Source: Edaphochlamys debaryana (Eukaryota; Chlorophyta; Chlorophyceae; Chlamydomonadales). Taken from it: 64,000 nucleotides of DNA. This document shows positions 57,767 through 64,000 of the stretch, in pieces (position 1 is the stretch's first letter; every line of letters starts with the position of its first letter). Position numbers and translations under genes: made by a program. Below the pieces are notes generated by a model. It was given only the letters and a program-made list of their open reading frames with translations. It did not search any database and had not been told where the DNA came from. Where the stretch lies: contig JAEHOE010000051.1 of the NCBI GenBank assembly GCA_016858145.1, positions 620,001 to 684,000 on the forward strand, in the 5' to 3' direction.

Positions 57767-58881
57767 GTTGGCCGGCGGTCCTTCGTCGACCAATAGCCGT
57801 GCGGTATGAGCAATCCTGTCGACAATAAGCTAAGCTCATACATATGTTCCCAGTTTGGGGCGGAGTTGCACGTCTGGTTACGCATGCGACATTGGCCGCT
57901 GTTGCGACTGGTGGAATGCACCCAGCGGTAGCGTCACCGTTCTGACAGTATGAACGTTTGATTGAGTCCGTCAGGATTTCGACCTGAAACCCGAGTCGAG
58001 GGTCGCTTCACTGTGCTGTAGTGCACGTACTGTACGGGAACGTGGCCTTCAGTCAGCGGGGCCACTTAGCGCAACCGCGGCCAGCAGGATCAGGCAGCCG
58101 AAGTGGGGAGCTCGCGCGCGGGTGGTGGTTGGCGGAGAGGGCAGGGCCACGAGGAGGCGCAAGGATGGAGGGGGGGCCACGCCTCCCGACTGCGAAGGGT
58201 TGGCGCCACCAATCAAACACTCACACCGCCCCTCTGTACACCTTCGCGCGCCCTACCTCTCCACTGCTCCCGCCCCTCGCCCCTTCCCACTTGTCCCCCG
58301 GGCTTGCTTGCCCCCTTAGCGTGCAGTTCAGAGTGTGGGGTCTGCCCACATGACGCACGAGAGGCGGACCAAGTCCCCTCCTGACTCTCTTATCGAAAGG
58401 CATGCTTCACTCCTCCGAGCCCCGCTGCGCGCAGGGCCCTGCCTATTTCATGCTGCAGCGGGCGCCGCTCGCGAACGGAAGGTGAGTCAGCGGCCAACGG
58501 GGCCACAGCACGACGCAGAACGGGTGGCTGCTGTACGTAGTCGTGAATGCATACCCTACCTTTCGGGGCCAACAGGGCAGGAGCATGCTGCAGCGCGGCC
58601 ATCCGTCTCGGTTCTTGACTGCCCTGCCGGACAGCTGGCCCCAAGAATGGTCGTTAGACAGAAGCGGGTCACGCGCAGCCGGGCACGTGGTGCAGCCGGG
58701 GGGTGGGGCCTACCGGCCCTTGCCCCCACGCCCCACCAGGTTGAGGCGTCAACCTTACGTGTCTGACGGCCTAGGGCAGAGCTGCGGGGCGACTGCTGAG
58801 GCATGTATGCTGGTGCCGCTGCTTTTGGCGGTACCACAAGAGGCACATACATCCCCGCGTCGGATACGGCCAGCTGTGTGA
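57767..58881. other. Upstream region of gene 2, no confident gene
   Basis: Probably contains the promoter of the minus-strand lectin-like gene. Short plausible exon pieces on the plus strand (around 58439-58480, PAYFMLQRAPLANG, followed by GTGAGT) hint at a decayed lectin-like fragment, but I cannot build a gene. Confidence 0.4.
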
Positions 58882-59170
58882 AATAGAAATAGAAATATCT
58901 AACGCCGGGTTACCCCTGGCGTGGGTTAAGGAGGGCGGGTTGGTCAGACCCGCCACCATGGGGGTGCCTCCGCACCCTTTGTGCTCATCCTGGCCGGAGG
59001 GTCCTGTAGGTTTTCACGATGCTCTTGAGGCGGCTCACCGCGTGCCGGTGCAGGCTGCGGCAGCAGGCTTTTGCCTCGGTGGCCGTGACGCCCAGGGTCT
59101 TAAGCAGGGGGTTGAGGGTGCGGGGCACAGTGCCGGCTGTGTGTACAACGACGGGACAGTTTCTAGCGGT
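58882..59170 (-). mobile_element. 3' remnant of a second LINE
   Basis: On the minus strand a frame ending near 58995 reads CPVVVHTAGTVPRTLNPLL and then LHRHAVSRLKSIVKTYRTL. This resembles the C-terminus after the restriction-like endonuclease of R2/Dualen-type LINEs (compare VVTLGFAGTLCREARGLL in the LINE at 14307). Downstream come short hairpins and a tail that reads (GAAATA)n on the plus strand at 58881-58897. The 5' part is missing and a stop codon interrupts the frame at about 59171, so it is a dead 5'-truncated copy. Confidence 0.6.
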
Positions 59171-59955
59171 TTACTTGGCACCTGCCACAGGCCGCGTGCG
59201 TAGGGGCAACATGACATCCACGGCCCCGGCGCAGTGCCCGTTGTTCCCCCTGAGTGCCTTGCAACTCGCAGCCCAGCGAAAGCCATCGCAGCTTATGAGT
59301 CAGCGTTAATCAACAAGCCCATCCGGATTCGGGTCTGGCCAATAAGTAAGATGAAGGGTGCCCCTCTATCGATGATTTAGATCGCAGCATGCACGCAAGC
59401 TGCCACGATCAGCAGAGAAAGACCACGTAATAGCCCAGCCAAACGACCGAGCGTAGCCAAGTAAGTCTCAGGCGTAACCCAGCCAGCCATGCATACGCAG
59501 CTCGCGAACAGCACCTGCAGAATGCCCTTTCAGCACCTCCTGCCGTACCAAGCCCCGCCCGCTGGGGCGGTAGACCAGCAGAGCTGCACCATGCAGTGCT
59601 CGCTCAGCGGGCCTTGCTGATTAACTGCGATGGGCGGGACGGGGTAATTCCGGCCCCACCCAGAATGCGCGCGCACATGGTGACCACGTCAACGTCAAGT
59701 GATGCCCAATCGCTCGCGATCGCAGTACTCGAAGGAGGCGAGCTTGCACACGTAAGCCGGTTCGCACGCCGCGCGTTAACCGCCACGCCTCGTTGCCCAC
59801 CTGCAACAGCTAGGCCCCCCACATGCGCACCCGTTGTCAGCTGTCAACTGTTAACCACCCAGGGACAACCGCCCCTTACTAAGCGCCCCCCGTCAAGTCA
59901 GCCGCCACACACCACCCACACCACCAACCGCAACACCCGCCTGCCCACGCTCGCG
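59171..59955. other. Intergenic region and probable 3' UTR of the coiled-coil gene
   Basis: No coding exon, RNA gene or repeat recognised. The part near 59956 is probably the 3' untranslated region of the minus-strand gene to the right. Confidence 0.5.
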
Positions 59956-62900
59956 CTACCGCCGGTTGCCGCGGCCGCCCTTGGCCAGTCCGGGCAGGTT
60001 GCTGCCTCTTACGGGGCTGCCGGCTCCGTAGTTCTGGCCCCGCATGGGCGACTGCCGCGGCCCGCGGTTGCCGCCGCCGCCGCCACGCTCCGCGCCCGGG
60101 CTCTGCACCGGCGGCTGCTCCGGCCCACTGCCCATGGACCTCAACGGGAAGTCCACGCCGCCAGGCCCGCCACCGCCGCCGTACGGCGCTAGGGACCGCA
60201 GGGGGAAGTCGATGCCGCCCGCGCCGCCACCCCCGTGCCCGCCCGACAGGATGGAGTTGAGGCCGTACCCGCCTCCCGGGGAGACTACCGCGGGGCTGCG
60301 GGCGGGGTTGGCGCCTGGGGAGAGCGGCGGCGGCGGCCCGCCGCCGTTCTGGCCGGACAGCTGGTGCGCCGCCGCCGCCGCTGCCGTCATCATGACTTGC
60401 TTGAGGCGGCTGTTCTCGTCCATCAGCGTCTTGACGACCTGGAGGAGGGCGGGGTGATGCAAGGGATCGCCGCCTCGGCTCAGCACTGCGCCAACGGCAA
60501 AGTCGATGCCGAGCACCGGTGCCCAGGACTCATGGCGGCAGCCCCCGTGTACTTCAACCAGCACACCCACACCGCGCATTAGTTTAACAAGCAGGTGAGT
60601 GACACCCCACGCCCCAAGGCCCCACCTGTGCGGCCTCGGTGCGCGCTGCCGCGAGGTCCTCCTCGTGTGCCACCTCCAGTTGCTGAGGGGGCGGGCGAGC
60701 GCCGGGAGGGGGACACGGGGGACAGCCGTTAGGCGCTTCACTAGAAATAACTCGTACTCTACTTTCCTCAGCCCCCGACCACGCCAGCAGCTAGCTGCAG
60801 CTGCGCCCTCCCAAGCAAGCCACCCCAACAGTCTGCCGCGTCAAGCCAGGGCTCGCTCACCCTCAGCTGCTGCTGGTGTAGCTTGCTCTGCGCCTGCACG
60901 TCCCTGTTGACCGCCTGCAGCGCCGCCTGCATGGAGCGCAGCTCGTGCTGCGTGCGCGCCTGCTCCTCGGCGCGGCCCTGCTCTGCCACCATGAGCTTCT
61001 TGCGCAGCGACTCGAACTCGCTGCGAGCTGCGGAGGGTTTACGGGTTCCGGGGTTTGGGGTTTAGGTTTTGCAGAGAGTTGGTCGTGAGGTGGATGCGGG
61101 GAGTAGAAGCAAGGCACGGGGGCGGGGGCGGGGCGGGGGCCCGGGTGCACACAACCGAAGAAATAAGAAGGGAGGCGGAGCTTCAGCACGCCACGACGGC
61201 TAGCTTCTGGGACTGCGAGCCGCGACTTGCACGCATGCGAGTGCCCACATCCACCACCACGCCGTCCCTATGCAAAACCTCTGACAGCCAAGCCCGCACC
61301 CTGCAGGCAGCCGCAAGCCACACGACCACCCGCCCTCCCACCCACCTCCGGGGTCGGGTAGCTGCGCCGCCATGGCCCTGCCGGGGCTGCCGGGCGCGGG
61401 CCCCTCCCCGTAGGCCTGGTCCAGGAGGGAGGCGCGCTCACGCATGCGGGCCAGCCGCGCCCGCGCCTCCGCCGAGGTGAAGTCCTCGGGGGTGGTCACG
61501 TCGCGGCCCGCGGAGGCGGGGTTGGGCGGCCGCCCGCGCACCGGCTTCAGCTTGCCTGCTCGGGGAGGGGAGGGGCGTAGATACAACGGGGTGGTTACAG
61601 CGCTGATGATGATGAAAAGGGCCCGGCCCTCGGAGAGGACGCTTTGGATATGAAAGCAGCAGCAGGCGGTACGAGGAGGTAGGAGGAGGCAGCAAGTGGA
61701 GGGTTTTTGGTTGCTCACCAGGACTGAGGCCGCGTACGGCCAGCGGGCCCTGCTGAGCCTGCGGGGAGCCCAGGTTGAGCTCCATCTCCCACACGCTGGG
61801 GCCCTTGCGCGGCGCGTTGGCCGGGGCCAGGGGCGGCGGCGCGGAGGGCGAGGCGGGCTCGCCCCAGGCGGGCTGCGGCGGGGGCTGCGGCGGCGGCACG
61901 GGGTTGCGCTTGGGCGGCGGCGCCAGCTGCGCTGCCGCCCCCGGCACTTGCGAGAAGGAGCGGGAGTAGTTGTCGAAGGAGCGGGACAGCGCGTCGCCCG
62001 CGGGCGCGCCGGGGGCCTCGGGCTGCGCGGCAGGGAAGGGGTGGGGCAGGGGTGGAGAGGAGGGGGTCGGTAGGGAATCGGCTGAGTGCGTTCAAGGGCC
62101 CCGGGGCTGCCCGTGGGAAGATTAGCCCGTCGGATTGGGCATGGCGCTGGGCACACATTGGGCACACGCATCCGCGGCACACAGCCCTGGCTTCATGCCC
62201 CCTCCTGCGGCCCCACCTGCAGCTCGAGCCCTGTCTCCTTGCCCCTGCCCTCGGCCCCACCCTTCCCTGCCCCACCCTCGCTCGCAGTCCCCTCCTCCCC
62301 TGCCCCCGGCCCCCTTCCGCTCCACCTGCTGCAGCTTGGGCTCCGCCACACCCATACCACACCCTTTCCCCCTCCCCGTCCCATACCTCAACGCTTCATT
62401 CTCCCTACCTCCCCCTCCCCCACCCCCCCCCCCCCGGCCCCACCAGCTGCAGCTTGAGCACGATGGCCCCTTTCCCTTCCCTACCTGCCCTTACCCTCTC
62501 CGCCCCTCCCATCCCCACCCCAACCCCCCGGCCCCACCAGCTGCAGCTTGAGCACGATGGCCCCTTTCCCTTCCCTACCTGCCCTGACCCTCTCTGCCCC
62601 TCCCATCCCCACCCCAACCCCCCGGCCCCACCAGCTGCAGCTTGAGCACGATGGCCCCTTTCCCTTCCCTACCTGCCCTGACCCTCTCCGCCCCTCCCAT
62701 CCCCACCCCAGCCCCCCGGCCCCACCAGCTGCAGCTTGAGCACTATGGCCAGCAGCGAGTCGCGCTCCCGCGTGAGGGCGGCCACCTCGCGGCTGAGCGC
62801 GCCGATGTGGCTCTTGAGCTGCTCGAAGCGCTGCTGACCCATGGGGCCGCCCATGGCCGCGGACACGGGCCGAGCGGGCGCGGCGGCGCCTGGGGGCGGG

Positions 62901-64000
62901 GCGGGAGGGAGCAAAAGGGAGGGAGAGGAGAGAGGGAGGGGGCCGCTCAAGAGGGAAGGGGCATGCGGAGGAGAACTGCCGCACGTCTGCCCTTGACTGC
63001 TATACACCCTTTTAGTTGCCTGCCAATGGGCAGACAGCGGCCAACTCGATACCGCTGTCACTGGAGGACTATGGTCTCGAGGCCGGCCCAGACCAGCTGC
63101 CGGCCGCTCACCGTTGGAGGAGAAGCGTTGTCGCTGCTGCCCCAGCAGCGCCCTGCCGCCCGGCGCCGCCGCCACCGCCTCCTCCAGGGCCTGCAGGCGC
63201 TGCCGCAGCTCGTCCCGCTCCGCCTCGGACTCCATGACGCGCGACTCGAGCGTGGCCACCTGGGGGGATAGGGGGGGAAGGGGGGTCAGAGGGAGAGGGA
63301 AAACGTGTGTGTATGGGCATGCCCGTGCCCGTGCCCAAACCCATGACGAGGTAGGGAGTCGCATGAGCCCCGCCGCGCGAGCTCTTGGCAAGCTTCCCCA
63401 AGCTGCTGCTCTCAATGTGCCGACGACGCAGGGCTGACGAACGCACCTTTGCCAGCGCCTCGCGCGCTCGCTTGATCGCGAAGGAGCCGACGTTGAGGGA
63501 CGCGGGCGTGAGCAACAGCCCCCCGGCCGTGGTGTCGCCCTCGCCGTTGGGCCCCACGCCGCCCGCGCCCGCCACCGCGGCGGCCACGGCGTTCTCGGCG
63601 GCCGCCGCCACGTCGGGCGGCAGTCCCGCCAGGCCCCGCCACTTGGCGAGTTCGGACTTTGTGGTGGCCAGCTCGGTGCGGAGCTGGGCCATCTGGTTGG
63701 ACAGCTGGCCCACCTGGGGGGGGAGCAGGGGAAAGGGGTAGGGGCCAAGAAAATAGGGCTGAGAATGACACAGGCGCTTAGACTTAATACCAGGTGATAA
63801 AGACAAGAAGGAAGGCGTAGTGGGGTACAACTGCCTGCGGCGTAAAGTACGCAAGCACGCAGGTACCCCAGAAGGACCCGCAGCTGGAGGCCCCTGCTGC
63901 CCACCCCCACATGGCCGCCCCGTCTGTCCCCCCCCCCCCCCCCGCACGCCGACACTCACCATGGTCTGTAGCTCCTGCTCGCTGGTGCCGGCCTTGTGAT
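59956..64000 (-). CDS. Coiled-coil protein, unknown function (5' end outside window)
   Basis: Exons in gene order: 64000-about 63957 (partial, TSEQELQTM then GTGAGT), 63716-63447 (VGQLSNQMAQLRTELATTKS), 63261-63110 (VATLESRVMESEAERDELRQ), 62890-62731 (FEQLKSHIGALSREVAALTR), possibly small ones between 62400 and 62100, 62027-61725 (Pro-rich, DALSRSFDNYSRSFSQ), 61557-61349 (FTSAEARARLARMRERASLL), 61027-60861 (EFESLRKKLMVAEQGRAEEQ), 60682-60626 (QLEVAHEEDLAAARTEAAQ) and 60447-59956 (VVKTLMDENSRLKQVMM, then a Gly/Pro-rich tail ending GGRGNRR). Heptad-rich segments alternate with Pro/Ala/Gly-rich linkers, as in scaffold, centrosomal or flagellar coiled-coil proteins. No enzymatic motif is visible. 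I do not recognise the gene. Confidence 0.7.
62443..62760 (-). repeat. 94-bp minisatellite duplicating an exon end and splice donor
   Basis: CCAGCTGCAGCTTGAGCAC recurs at about 62443, 62537, 62631 and 62725, spacing 94 bases. On the gene strand each copy reads IVLKLQL followed by a GTGGGG donor and C/T-poor intron sequence. Only the copy at 62725 is attached to the full coiled-coil exon. Confidence 0.8.

Noticed and set aside
58020..58881. Separate gene on the plus strand
   Set aside because: Short frames with scattered splice-like sites, but no consistent exon chain or recognisable domain.

Overview
The window looks like nuclear DNA of a volvocine or other chlamydomonadalean green alga. It is GC-rich, its genes are split by many short GT-AG introns, two genes carry long (Ser)-Pro-rich exons of the hydroxyproline-rich cell-wall type, and one LINE has the dual-endonuclease layout described for Dualen/RandI elements of Chlamydomonas. 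No prokaryotic gene organisation is present. Exon boundaries were read by eye from splice consensus, frame and similarity between repeated modules, so they are approximate.

Layout. (1) 142-6463 (+): 3' part of a bulb-type-lectin-like, Pro-rich, single-pass membrane protein gene ('gene 1'). (2) 6464-7744: intergenic space between convergent genes. (3) 57766 down to 7745 (-): a paralogue ('gene 2') with signal peptide, several lectin-like units, a Pro-rich exon and a C-terminal membrane helix. Its exons lie in three pieces (57766-55496, 31604-31450, 13596-7745) because two large transposable elements sit inside exons; the 3' piece also has apparent frame breaks. (4) 13597-31449: a giant fold-back (long inverted repeat) element with 147-bp and 183-bp tandem arrays. 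(5) Inside its left arm, 14080-22915 (-): a Dualen-like LINE with APE endonuclease, reverse transcriptase, RNase H, zinc knuckle and restriction-like endonuclease, flanked by identical 303-bp direct repeats. (6) 31605-55495 (-): a 23.9-kb Gypsy-like LTR retrotransposon with nearly identical 2.82-kb LTRs, one uninterrupted 4,798-codon gag-pol frame and an extra 579-codon frame between pol and the 3' LTR. (7) 58882-59170 (-): 3' remnant of a second LINE. (8) 59956 to beyond 64000 (-): a multi-exon coiled-coil gene of unknown function.

The most unusual object is the giant LTR element. Its polyprotein carries five copies (plus a decayed sixth) of a roughly 115-residue module I do not recognise, lying between a normal aspartic protease and a second protease-like domain whose active-site triad reads DSA. 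A PHD-like finger sits between RNase H and integrase, the region before the integrase zinc-binding site is duplicated, and short hydrophobic motifs recur between domains. The LTRs differ at only five places that I could see, so the insertion is young.

The two lectin-like genes probably encode surface or wall-associated glycoproteins. Gene 2 is almost certainly not expressed intact in this haplotype. Gene 1 is likely functional unless a 25-bp gap in its Pro-rich exon is real.
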